18,901 bases of DNA from Lachnospiraceae bacterium (GTDB lineage: Bacteria; Bacillota; Clostridia; Lachnospirales; Lachnospiraceae): contig CAAFJI010000132.1 in the NCBI GenBank assembly GCA_900763175.1, forward strand, positions 1-18,901, given 5' to 3'. A program made the translations under genes and the position numbers. Positions 7,384 through 15,126 of the stretch are shown piece after piece (position 1 is the stretch's first letter; the number at the start of each line of letters is the position of its first letter). The notes beneath the pieces are model-generated. The model was not told the origin of the DNA. It saw only the letters and a program-made list of their open reading frames with translations, and ran no database searches.

Positions 7384-8761
7384 TCTCTCTCCTCCGTATC
7401 TGAAAATCTTTGAAGCGGAAACCATTCACTTCCCGTTCTTCTGTTGTCTCTATCTCATAGCCCATGTTCTTCCGCTGGCCATAAAGACGAACATAGATCA
7501 GCCTGATGAAATCCTCCTGATTTTCAAGAGGCAGCTCGCTGGCATTTATTTCTTCTTTTTCCTGAAGCTGATCCTTCACATAGCTTTCCATTTTTTCCAC
7601 ACTGTAGCCACGCTGGATTTTCTCCGCCATTTTCCGCATTTTTTCCTGGCGGAGAAGAGCATCCGGTTCCTCCCTGGAAAGGCTTTGGGGCATAAATTCC
7701 TTTTTCCCTTCCACAGCCAGATACAGAGAGTTCATTTCCAGTATGGAACAGTTATAAATTCTGATAAGGTCCTCCAGAAAATCAATTCGGTAAATTCCTC
7801 CAAGATCCATATTTTCCCGGTTGATTTCCTCATTGATACCCATGAGGATTTCCTTCAGCTGGCCCCGCACATCCTCATTTCCTGCCAGAAGGAACTTAGC
7901 CCTGTTGATGGCAGAACGCTGGTACTGAGTATTTTTTTCATTGATTTCCTGGAGAATATTATCAATATTCCGAAATGCTTCAATAATTTCGTGAAGATAG
8001 CGGAATGTCAGCTCCCGCCCTTCTTCCACGGACGTTTCACGGATGGATGCAATCTCGGCTGCCGCCTTTTCCAGATATTCCTCGCTGTGGCTCCTCTCCT
8101 CCAGCTGCTGGATGATCTCCGGACGGAATTTGGATACATTGTCCGAGGTAAGCAGACGGTGGTAAGCCTTGTCCACAATATTGGTGATATAGTCATTAAA
8201 GAGAGCATCCATAATTTCCGCCACCGTACTGTGCCTGGTAAGCTCGTCGATGTAGTGCTTGATGCTGGAGTTCAGGTTCTTAAGCCCTGTTATCAGAAGG
8301 TCTGTGTTTTCCCAGATCTGCATGAGAACAATTCCAGGCTTGTCCATAGGGCCTTTTACCAGACTGTAAATGGTATAAATATATCCCTGGTATTCGATTT
8401 GTTTCCCATCTGCAATGTCAAGAAGAGTCTTTATTACACGGACAGCATACTCTTTGAAATTCACTCTCTGCACATAGCTTTTGTCTGTCTCGATCTCAAT
8501 CCAGCCATAGTGCTCCAGTCTGCGCAGGATTCCGTTTGCCCTGCTCCTGCTGTCATTTGCCTGGAACTCCTCTTCTACAAGCTGAGCCGCATTTTCCTGA
8601 TTAAAATAAAATTCCAGCTCATCCACCAGAATCTCTCTTTCCACACCAAAGGAAAGCTGATGTTCCATTATGGAAAAAAGCCTGCTGATGCATTCCCAAT
8701 ATACGATCCGGTTGGGAGATGATAGAGGGACAAAAAAATTGTCCGGAATTACATGAAACAT
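7343..8761 (-). CDS. jetA: JetA/MksF-like kleisin subunit of a Wadjet-type condensin
   Basis: The 472-aa protein matches the clostridial JetA family (large kleisin-like subunit). It opens with FHVIPDNFFVPLSSPNR and ends with a charged segment after a helix-rich middle. JetA proteins link the SMC heads and hold JetB. ATG 8761 is chosen because AAAGGA lies about 10 nt upstream and the codon follows the traX-like stop by 16 nt; the in-frame TTG at 8785 lies before this site. The gene overlaps jetB by 41 nt. No frameshift is visible. It could equally be called the kleisin of a chromosome-organising MksBEF-like complex, since the nuclease subunit is absent nearby. Confidence 0.85.
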   Translation of the reverse strand: MFHVIPDNFFVPLSSPNRIVYWECISRLFSIMEHQLSFGVEREILVDELEFYFNQENAAQLVEEEFQANDSRSRANGILRRLEHYGWIEIETDKSYVQRVNFKEYAVRVIKTLLDIADGKQIEYQGYIYTIYSLVKGPMDKPGIVLMQIWENTDLLITGLKNLNSSIKHYIDELTRHSTVAEIMDALFNDYITNIVDKAYHRLLTSDNVSKFRPEIIQQLEERSHSEEYLEKAAAEIASIRETSVEEGRELTFRYLHEIIEAFRNIDNILQEINEKNTQYQRSAINRAKFLLAGNEDVRGQLKEILMGINEEINRENMDLGGIYRIDFLEDLIRIYNCSILEMNSLYLAVEGKKEFMPQSLSREEPDALLRQEKMRKMAEKIQRGYSVEKMESYVKDQLQEKEEINASELPLENQEDFIRLIYVRLYGQRKNMGYEIETTEEREVNGFRFKDFQIRRRENGTSGRNASERKG

Positions 8762-8777
8762 AGAGTCTGTCCTTTCA

Positions 8778-9623
8778 TTATACAAGTCTCAGAACACCCA
8801 GCAACAAGAGATGGGCTGGATAAAATATGTAGAAAAACCATTTGGAAAAATCCCTGTGCTTCTGTGCCCTTTTTCCATTGTAAAAGTATATGATGCAAAG
8901 ACCGGATACAAGGATTCCTGTTACAGAGCATACAGAATGGAGCAAATTTTCCCCTACTGACATGATTTCGCTGTTTTCTATAAAATTAAAAATTCCAAAG
9001 AGCGCCATTGCCTTCCCGAACACTTTCCACAGTGCCAGTCGGCGGTCTTTCCTGTTCTCTGGATGCAAAAATTCGCTGGGCACAGTTTCTTTCTGTCTGG
9101 ATGTGCCGCTTTTCCTTCCAGGCATGACTTTCCCAGAGTGTTTCTTCTCCCAGTTTACAGCTGTTCCGGCAATTTCCAGTCTGGTTTCCGCAAACCAGAT
9201 GGTAAATACTGGTGCCAAAAATCCCCAATCGCTGTAAAGTGATGCCAGCACAAGGCCTGTGATACACAGATTTTTCCGCATTCCCGGAAGCATTTTCTCC
9301 ATTGCCTGCAAGATCAGGAAACACAGGAAAAGGGTGAAAATCATATTCATGTTTACAAAGCTGATGACGCCTTCTTTGGTGAAAGCCAGGCAGAAGGGAA
9401 TCTGGGAGATCGCTGCAAAAATCAGCAGGCGATTCCCGTATTTTTCCTTAGAGTGGGTATAGCCATACCCTTCCACAAGAAAATAGCACATGGTAATTGC
9501 CGTAAAATATCCGATATCCACAAAAATTTCCCACAAAAGGGTTCCCTGCTCCAGAAAAATATTGGCAATATGGTTCAGCAGCATGGTAAATATTGCGATA
9601 TATTTAATGGTATCCCTGTTCAT
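8778..9623 (-). CDS. TraX-family multispanning membrane protein
   Basis: The 281-aa protein resembles the TraX family (founder: F-pilin N-acetylase TraX). It begins with RDTIKYIAIFTMLLNHIANI, which contains the conserved Lys and His-bearing first helix, and it carries about seven to eight hydrophobic segments, ending in a helix with FYIFYPAHLLLLG. In Firmicutes such proteins are probably membrane acyltransferases of unknown substrate. A strongly basic, hydrophilic stretch of about 55 residues (around WEKKHSGKVMPGRK to NRKDRRLA) interrupts the membrane helices, which is unusual for the family. ATG 9623 is chosen over the upstream start at 9704 because AAAGGG lies just before it and it follows the preceding gene by 19 nt. 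It is co-directional and nearly contiguous with jetA. Confidence 0.8.
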   Translation of the reverse strand: MNRDTIKYIAIFTMLLNHIANIFLEQGTLLWEIFVDIGYFTAITMCYFLVEGYGYTHSKEKYGNRLLIFAAISQIPFCLAFTKEGVISFVNMNMIFTLFLCFLILQAMEKMLPGMRKNLCITGLVLASLYSDWGFLAPVFTIWFAETRLEIAGTAVNWEKKHSGKVMPGRKSGTSRQKETVPSEFLHPENRKDRRLALWKVFGKAMALFGIFNFIENSEIMSVGENLLHSVCSVTGILVSGLCIIYFYNGKRAQKHRDFSKWFFYIFYPAHLLLLGVLRLV

Positions 9624-9642
9624 AAATCCCTTTCTGGTAAAA

Positions 9643-12090
9643 TCACGCCTGGAAAATCCGGAACAGCATATCTGCCATTCCCACAGAATATCCCGCAGCC
9701 GCAAAAATTCCCTGGCAGCTTCCTTCTGTCACCACCATAAGCGGCAGCTTCTCAGAATCCACGTACATACGTCTGGCTGTCATTTCCCTGTCCTTACCGA
9801 AATCATGGAAAACAACCTTTATCTCTGGAAGCATTTCAAGGCAATTAGCCAGAGTAGTATTTTTCAAGGAATCCTGACCCCGGAGGATAAATACCAGCTG
9901 CTCCTGGAACTTCTCATACTCTTCCTTTGCTTCCATAATCTCATTCAAAATATGCTCCGTTGGTTCTCTGCCTTCCTCCAGCCAGAAGAGCATCTTCCGC
10001 CCTGGCTTCTCTCCGCCTGTAATTTCAGAAAGCATAACAGTATTTCCCGCTACACTTTGGAGCTGGGAATTCAGAATGGAGTGTGGATTCAACATTTCTT
10101 CCAGACTGTAGCTTCGCAGTTCCAGCTCTACCTTTTTCTGCTCACCCTTTTCAATATAGAAATCATAGCGTTTTCCCAGAATGCTTCCGGTAGGGAGACG
10201 GTTTCCGGTAAGAATCCGGTATGTACCAGGTTCAATATCCAGTTCTATCTTTCCATTTTCCCATTTTCGGTCACTAAAATCAAGAGTCAGATACCCTTTT
10301 CCGTCGGTTACTGCAACCGTCCAGTTCTGATAATAGTTCCAGCTGGTATTCTCCCCTGCCAATATGGTAAGATGGGATTCCTTTCTTCTCTCTTCCAGAA
10401 CCGGAAGGAACGCCCTTCCGTCCCAATATTCGATGGCACCGTCAGCCGGATTCAACCGGGAAGGGATTCCAAGAGTACGGGCAATGGCAACAAACAGCAC
10501 TTTGTGGGATTTCTCCCCTGCAATTTTAAGGTCAAGAGCTGCTGCAGGCGTAGTATAGGCAGTAAGACGCTCCTTGTCATTTCTTACCGAAATACTTTCC
10601 TCAATCCAGTTCCAGATCTGTCTTGGATCTGCCTGAAAAGCATCTCTCTGCTCCTTTTCAAAATAGCCCAGGATCTTTTTCCTCCATTTGGTGAGCACTT
10701 CATTCTCCACACGGGGATTCCAGATATAGGAAATATACATATCCTCCTCATTGAATTCCTTGTATACAGAAGCTTCCTGGTAATGCCCCTCCAGCACCTC
10801 CGGAAATGCATCTCTCCGGTCTTTTTCGGAAAGAACTGCCATCATAGGCTCTACCTCTTTCAGAGTATGACCAAACAGACAATATTTCCACAAAGGGCGG
10901 AAGCCTTCTATCTTTTCGCGGCAGTGCTCGCTTTCCTCTGATACTCTTCTGTTATTTTCTGCTTCCTGCTCTTTGGAAATCTCCCATTTGGTGCGTCCCG
11001 TGTCCTCCGGAGCATTCATGTCAAAATCCACCCACAGCTCATCCTCGTATTCCTCGCCAAGCGTGCATACAAAAATGTCGTCCTCTCTTGTATCGATCAC
11101 ACGCTCGCCGTAGGCACCTTCATAAATCGCACAGATCTGCAGGCTGCCAAGGCCCGTTACAAAGGAAATGCAGCCGTGCTCTCCGGTTTTCAGCTCTGCC
11201 ACCGGGGAAAATTCTCCGTAATTCATTACGTCTGCCTTTACAATAGCGCCTGTCACAGGCATACCGTCAAGATCTTCCACACGGATAGTAATCTTCTTTG
11301 TCTTCGCATATCTTCTCAACTGATTCAGCATCAGATTCATGCCGTCTCTGCCAATCACATCCTCATCCGGTGCTTTTCTGTCATACCATCTGGAACTGAT
11401 CATCATAGCTCTTGATGCAGCATTGGTGAACCAGCCTTTATCCAGAACAGTCTCTGGCTCGCAGGCTCCGATGTAATGCCAGTCACCATTGCACCATACC
11501 TCAACCCAGGCGTGGTTGTCATCACAATGGGACCATTTTGGCACATATACCTGTCTTGCAGGGATTCCTGCACTTCTCAGGACATTAATGGCAAAAACGG
11601 ATTCTTCGCCGCATCTTCCCACACCGCTTCTGTAAATTTCCAGTGCGGAAGCAGTACGGGCATCCGTACCCTGATAGCGCACTTCTCCGGCGCACCAGTG
11701 ATTAATCTCCAGAATGGCAGACTCCATATCAAGGCCTTCAATCTTTTCCTTTATTTTTCCCCAGAAAAAGGTACGGCAAGGCTTGATCTCCTCGTCATTC
11801 ACACGATGGAACAACACATAGTTCAGGAAATACTCTTCTGAATACTCCTGGATGAATGGGGAAGTTTTCCAAAGATAAATTCCCTGCTGCACATAGTCCA
11901 GATAGGTATCAAAGGTGTAGTTCCCCACATCACTGTAGGGCATATTGCTGTACAGGTATTTCATTCCCAGCACAACATCCTCATTCAGAGCTTCCATTCT
12001 CTTTTTAATTTCTTCTGCCATCTTCGGCAGCTCCGTTGAAAAATCATCAAAATCCTTTAGGATCCTGTTTCTGTTTTTCTCAAGAAACAT
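9643..12090 (-). CDS. Large transglutaminase-like protein with second core and thioredoxin-like end
   Basis: The 815-aa protein has no signal peptide and is likely cytoplasmic. Residues about 125-215 form a transglutaminase/cysteine-protease-like core: GRCGEES with C160, then NHAWVEV with H193, and E211 in GACEPE as a possible third residue in place of the usual Asp. An Ig- or transthyretin-like beta segment follows (about 285-350, ITIRVEDLDGMPVTGA). A second region (LGIPSRLNPADGAIEYWDG) resembles another transglutaminase core without its catalytic Cys. The last 120 residues (KMLFWLEEGREP to LPLMVVTE) look thioredoxin-like. An AAGGAG site lies 7-8 nt before ATG 12090. It follows the DUF6483-like gene by 36 nt and precedes the TraX gene by 19 nt. 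The substrate is unknown. Confidence 0.8.
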   Translation of the reverse strand: MFLEKNRNRILKDFDDFSTELPKMAEEIKKRMEALNEDVVLGMKYLYSNMPYSDVGNYTFDTYLDYVQQGIYLWKTSPFIQEYSEEYFLNYVLFHRVNDEEIKPCRTFFWGKIKEKIEGLDMESAILEINHWCAGEVRYQGTDARTASALEIYRSGVGRCGEESVFAINVLRSAGIPARQVYVPKWSHCDDNHAWVEVWCNGDWHYIGACEPETVLDKGWFTNAASRAMMISSRWYDRKAPDEDVIGRDGMNLMLNQLRRYAKTKKITIRVEDLDGMPVTGAIVKADVMNYGEFSPVAELKTGEHGCISFVTGLGSLQICAIYEGAYGERVIDTREDDIFVCTLGEEYEDELWVDFDMNAPEDTGRTKWEISKEQEAENNRRVSEESEHCREKIEGFRPLWKYCLFGHTLKEVEPMMAVLSEKDRRDAFPEVLEGHYQEASVYKEFNEEDMYISYIWNPRVENEVLTKWRKKILGYFEKEQRDAFQADPRQIWNWIEESISVRNDKERLTAYTTPAAALDLKIAGEKSHKVLFVAIARTLGIPSRLNPADGAIEYWDGRAFLPVLEERRKESHLTILAGENTSWNYYQNWTVAVTDGKGYLTLDFSDRKWENGKIELDIEPGTYRILTGNRLPTGSILGKRYDFYIEKGEQKKVELELRSYSLEEMLNPHSILNSQLQSVAGNTVMLSEITGGEKPGRKMLFWLEEGREPTEHILNEIMEAKEEYEKFQEQLVFILRGQDSLKNTTLANCLEMLPEIKVVFHDFGKDREMTARRMYVDSEKLPLMVVTEGSCQGIFAAAGYSVGMADMLFRIFQA

Positions 12091-12126
12091 ATTTATTCTC
12101 CTTGTTCCTTTTGTATAAATAGATAA

Positions 12127-12519
12127 TCAGCCAATATCCAGCATATTCATTATATTTCCGTAGCCTGCGTCCTCAGCCAGCTGCTGAAGTCCGTCCTTGA
12201 TCTCTTCCAGTGAATAGTTATGCTCTTCCAGGAATTCGTCGCCCTTTGACGCAGCATATTCATAGAAAAACATAGCCTCTGCAAGATCTTCTTTATCAGA
12301 ATAATCAATTCTTTCCAGAAGCTCATTTTCTGCTTCATTGATTTCCCCATTATCTACCATTGTTTTCAGATGATGCAGCTTATCACCGGAAATCTGGTAT
12401 TTGGATTCCACCGGCAGCTCTACCTGGACATATTTCTTTCCAAGCATCACACTTGCAAGAACACGGGCCACCTCTTTAATAATACGCATGATATAATCTT
12501 TTTCGTCATCTGTAAACAT
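12127..12519 (-). CDS. DUF6483-like small cytoplasmic protein
   Basis: The 130-aa acidic helical protein begins FTDDEKDYIMRIIKEVARVL and ends with a helix pair around SLEEIKDGLQQLAEDAG, a pattern I associate with the DUF6483 family of Clostridia. No catalytic motif, signal peptide or membrane helix is visible. A strong AGGAGG lies 7 nt before ATG 12519. It is the first gene of the cluster that leads into the transglutaminase-like, TraX and jet genes. The region between it and the kinase-like gene has a strong hairpin but no clear promoter, so the start of transcription is unresolved. Confidence 0.7.
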   Translation of the reverse strand: MFTDDEKDYIMRIIKEVARVLASVMLGKKYVQVELPVESKYQISGDKLHHLKTMVDNGEINEAENELLERIDYSDKEDLAEAMFFYEYAASKGDEFLEEHNYSLEEIKDGLQQLAEDAGYGNIMNMLDIG

Positions 12520-12559
12520 ACAATTTCCTCCTGTTCGGATAGTTTTTCAAAGACACGAA

Positions 12560-12597
12560 GGTCCTGTCATGACACCTGTATGCGTCTTGACAGGACC
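12560..12597 (-). terminator. Strong hairpin between kinase-like and DUF6483-like genes
   Basis: GGTCCTGTCA (12560-12569) pairs perfectly with TGACAGGACC (12588-12597). On the minus strand it follows the kinase-like stop codon. Only a poor T-rich stretch follows, so termination may be partial, and it may be a leaky attenuator feeding the downstream cluster. Confidence 0.6.
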
Positions 12598-12605
12598 TCC
12601 GTCTA

Positions 12606-13214
12606 TTATTTCATTTTCTCTATCCGTTTGTCAATATACAAAGACAAAAATTCAACACTTCCCTCAACTCCAAGGGAGCTGCTGTTCAGGCTCAGGTCAT
12701 AGGTATGTGTCTCTGACCATTTGGTCTTACAGTGACTGTCGTGATATTTCTTTCTCTTTCTGTCTTTTTCTTTGATGAAGCGCTCAGCCTCTTTATCGTT
12801 CTTTCCATAGAGACGGGAAACTCGCGCAATTTTGTGGTCCATATCTCCAAGAACGAAAATGGAAATCAGGCCAGGATAATCCTTGAGAATGGTTTCCGAA
12901 CAGCGTCCTACCACTACAAAGGATTCGCCTTTCTCTGCTTTTTCCCGAAGGAAATTGAACTGCATCATTGCAACGTTGTCTGCCGGAGAGCTGCTCATTC
13001 CCTTTACAGTACGGTAAAGGAATTTGTTGTGCTTCATCTCGTCGAAGATCTCCAGGTCCTCCGTCTTCACATTATGGACATCCGCCACCTCTCTCAGAAG
13101 ATTGTGGTCATACAGAGAAAGTCCGTATCTCTTTGCAATTCGCTCTGCAATCTCATGTCCTGCACTTCCGAACTCTCGTCCGATAGAAATAATTACCTGC
13201 TTTTGTGTTTTCAT
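12606..13214 (-). CDS. Cytidylate kinase-like family protein
   Basis: The 202-aa protein belongs to the cytidylate kinase-like family common in Clostridia, distinct from housekeeping Cmk. The nucleotide-binding loop is GREFGSAG (12-19) after a short beta strand (VIISI). FVVVGRCS, DMDHKIARV and the basic DRKRKKYHD lid segment follow in the usual order. The natural substrate of this family is not established; NMP phosphorylation is inferred from the fold. ATG 13214 is chosen because GGAGGGGAGG lies just upstream; the earlier ATG at 13244 has no such site. It is convergent with nothing and followed by a strong hairpin. Confidence 0.85.
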   Translation of the reverse strand: MKTQKQVIISIGREFGSAGHEIAERIAKRYGLSLYDHNLLREVADVHNVKTEDLEIFDEMKHNKFLYRTVKGMSSSPADNVAMMQFNFLREKAEKGESFVVVGRCSETILKDYPGLISIFVLGDMDHKIARVSRLYGKNDKEAERFIKEKDRKRKKYHDSHCKTKWSETHTYDLSLNSSSLGVEGSVEFLSLYIDKRIEKMK

Positions 13215-13352
13215 GGTATCCTCCCCTCCTTCTATATGCATCATTTATTATATTCTCATGTTTTATAAGGCTCAGGTGCGAAAATCTTATTGTGCAAACT
13301 TAATAATTTTTCCCTTTCCTCTGCTATCATAACATTTTATAAATATGATATG

Positions 13353-13542
13353 AGTGTCAAAGGGTCTTTTGCCACTCATTTAATGCCCCGGATTGCTCCG
13401 CAGCTACGCTGCTCCCGCAATCCTCCAAATATTCGAAATCCGCTGATTTACTGCGTAAATCGCTACTTTCTCATATTTGGCGTGTCTCAAGTTCAAACGC
13501 CTTATCGTGCAAGCACGAACGGCTTTTTGACCTTTTGACACT
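13353..13542. repeat. Multi-hairpin palindromic element between transporter and kinase-like genes
   Basis: A 190-nt element has ends that pair: GTGTCAAAGGGTC (13354-13366) with GACCTTTTGACAC (13529-13541), one wobble. Inside are GGATTGC/GCAATCC (13390-13423) enclosing GCAGC/GCTGC, CCAAATAT/ATATTTGG (13425-13480) enclosing GATTTAC/GTAAATC (13445-13461), GGCGT/ACGCC (13479-13501), and TCGTGC/GCACGA (13505-13518). It fills nearly all of the gap after the transporter stop. The remaining 13215-13352 is AT-rich and probably holds the kinase-like gene's promoter (TATAAT on the minus strand near 13245), but no good -35 box is visible. The element contains no gene. Confidence 0.75.
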
Positions 13543-13546
13543 GGTA

Positions 13547-14899
13547 TCATAAATATCTTGCATAGATCATAAACATAGAAACGAGGATAACCAGGATTGT
13601 GGCTGGTGCCATTGCCTTGCAGTATCTGCCCCATTTGATCATGTGGCCACTCTTTGCTGCAGTTGCGATTCCAACTACGTTTGCAGAAGCTCCGATTGGT
13701 GTAGCGCTTCCACCGATGTCTGTACCCATTGCCAGTGCCCATGCCAGAATGGAAATATCAATTCCCTGTGATGCTGCCAGACTGTCAATAACCGGGATCA
13801 TAGTTGCTGCAAATGGAATGTTGTCAATAAATGCACTTGCTATTGCAGATACCCAGATAATGATGGCGATCATTACCTTCAGGTTTCCACCGCTGACCTT
13901 GCCAATAAAACCGGCAAGAATGGTAAGAATGCCAGTCTGCTCCAGACCTCCTACTACAACGAAAAGGCCTACGAAGAACAGAAGAGTCTTATAGTCTACC
14001 TTTTTCAGAAGCTCCAATGCATCTTTTCCGGCTGTAAGCAGTGTTACAACCGCAATGAAAGTACCGATACAGGATACCGTAAGCCCTGTCTGGGAATGTG
14101 TTACCAGAAGTACGACTGCACAGAGGAAAATGATCCAGCTGATGATAAATCCTCTCTTATTTGTAATAGCCCCGGAAGGATCCGGAAGGTCAGACGGATT
14201 GATTTTTCCGGCGTTCTCGGTAAGCTCCTTACGGAATACGAAGTAAAAATAAATTACTACCAGTACCAGTGCGATCACTGCAATCAGACCTGTATTTGTC
14301 ACAAAGTCTGTAAAGGAAAATCCAAGAGATGTTCCAATGATGATGTTCGGCGGATCTCCACACATTGTTGCGGAACCACCAAGATTTGCGCAGAAGATTT
14401 CTGCCAGAATCATAGGTACCGGGTTGAATTTCAGAAGCTGTGAAAGCTCTACAGTTACAGCTGCCAGGAACAGAATGACAGTGATACTGTCAATGAACAT
14501 GGCAAGCACAAAGGACAGAACCATAAAGGTGATAAAGATCGGGATGATCTGATATTTTACCAGCTTTGCGATCTTCATGCATAACCAGCGGAAGAATCCG
14601 GATTTTGCCATACCTTCTACCATGATCATCATACCAGCGATGAACACGATGGTTTCCCAGTTGATACCAGCAGAAGCCTCACTGGCTTCTCCTGCAGTGT
14701 GCCAGAAACCTGGCGTAAAAATACTATGTACATTTAAGGTTTCAATAATGGATGAAGGACTGTGCATACAAAGGCCGAATACCAGTACCAGTGTAAGCAC
14801 AGCACATCCCAGTGTAACGATGTGTCTTTCCCAGACTTCTGTGATGATCAGAATGAACATTGCCAGGAAAATAACCACTGCTAAAATCTGTGCTATCAT
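13547..14899 (-). CDS. ArsB/NhaD-type ion transporter
   Basis: The 450-aa protein has about eleven hydrophobic helices and the inverted-repeat layout of the ion transporter (IT) superfamily. Two matching loop motifs mark the substrate sites: NLGGSATMCGDPPN (172-185) and TDIGGSATPIGASANVVG (393-410). Relatives include NhaD Na+/H+ antiporters, ArsB arsenite pumps and the SLC13 carriers; the GDPPN loop favours the ArsB/NhaD side. No ars genes are nearby, so a Na+/H+ or dicarboxylate role is as likely as arsenite export. GGAGG lies 6 nt before ATG 14899. The start overlaps the stop of a 31-aa membrane microprotein (ATGA), indicating translational coupling. Confidence 0.85.
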   Translation of the reverse strand: MIAQILAVVIFLAMFILIITEVWERHIVTLGCAVLTLVLVFGLCMHSPSSIIETLNVHSIFTPGFWHTAGEASEASAGINWETIVFIAGMMIMVEGMAKSGFFRWLCMKIAKLVKYQIIPIFITFMVLSFVLAMFIDSITVILFLAAVTVELSQLLKFNPVPMILAEIFCANLGGSATMCGDPPNIIIGTSLGFSFTDFVTNTGLIAVIALVLVVIYFYFVFRKELTENAGKINPSDLPDPSGAITNKRGFIISWIIFLCAVVLLVTHSQTGLTVSCIGTFIAVVTLLTAGKDALELLKKVDYKTLLFFVGLFVVVGGLEQTGILTILAGFIGKVSGGNLKVMIAIIIWVSAIASAFIDNIPFAATMIPVIDSLAASQGIDISILAWALAMGTDIGGSATPIGASANVVGIATAAKSGHMIKWGRYCKAMAPATILVILVSMFMIYARYL

Positions 14900-14991
14900 T
14901 TCTTTCCTCCATGATTCTCGTACCAGGCCATCCAGATTCCTACACCGATGGCTGCGACAATCATTATCCCTATAAAAATATTAAGTAACAT
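14896..14991 (-). CDS. 31-aa single-helix membrane microprotein coupled to the transporter
   Basis: A 32-codon frame reads MLLNIFIGIMIVAAIGVGIW then MAWYENHGGKK. It is one hydrophobic helix of about 20 residues followed by a short charged tail. GGAGG and AAAGG lie 5-14 nt before ATG 14991; an in-frame ATG at 15012 would add seven residues but lies upstream of these sites. Its TGA (14898-14896) overlaps the transporter ATG in the sequence ATGA, and its Gly-Gly codons form the transporter's ribosome binding site. Small single-helix subunits of this kind, such as KdpF, accompany some transporters, so an accessory subunit is inferred. I recognise no named family. Confidence 0.72.
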   Translation of the reverse strand: MLLNIFIGIMIVAAIGVGIWMAWYENHGGKK

Positions 14992-15009
14992 ATAACCTTT
15001 ACCTCCGAT

Positions 15010-15122
15010 CATATACTGTTTTTGACATGGAAACAAAGATTACCGCTTTCACAGTAACCCTGCCGGAAGCGTGTTCTCATAAGCTTGCTGCCTATTTCAA
15101 ACAAGCATCGTTTCAGTATATG
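15010..15122 (-). promoter_or_regulatory. Possible structured leader before the microprotein-transporter pair
   Basis: The 113-nt segment is closed by a perfect 9-bp stem (CATATACTG 15010-15018 with CAGTATATG 15114-15122). Its 3' arm on the minus strand ends just before the microprotein's ribosome binding site. Inside, CAAGC/GCTTG (15083-15087 with 15102-15106) and GGTTAC/GTAATC (15054-15059 with 15038-15043) can pair. The second needs a G.U pair on the minus-strand RNA that would be A.C on the other strand. The layout resembles a riboswitch or translational control element, but I match it to no known class. It starts 4 nt after the stop of the 134-aa gene. Confidence 0.4.
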
Positions 15123-15126
15123 GTCT

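Noticed and set aside
7685..8722. 345-aa plus-strand frame opposite jetA
   Set aside because: Antisense shadow; no ribosome binding site or domain pattern.
9490..10941. 483-aa plus-strand frame opposite the transglutaminase-like gene
   Set aside because: It resembles no protein family and lies antisense to a gene with recognisable domains and a good ribosome binding site.
13353..13542. CRISPR array or tandem repeat in the multi-hairpin region
   Set aside because: The hairpins differ in sequence and spacing; there is no repeated unit with spacers.
13404..13742. 112-aa minus-strand frame across the palindromic element and the transporter end
   Set aside because: It runs through the multi-hairpin element and out of frame through the transporter gene.
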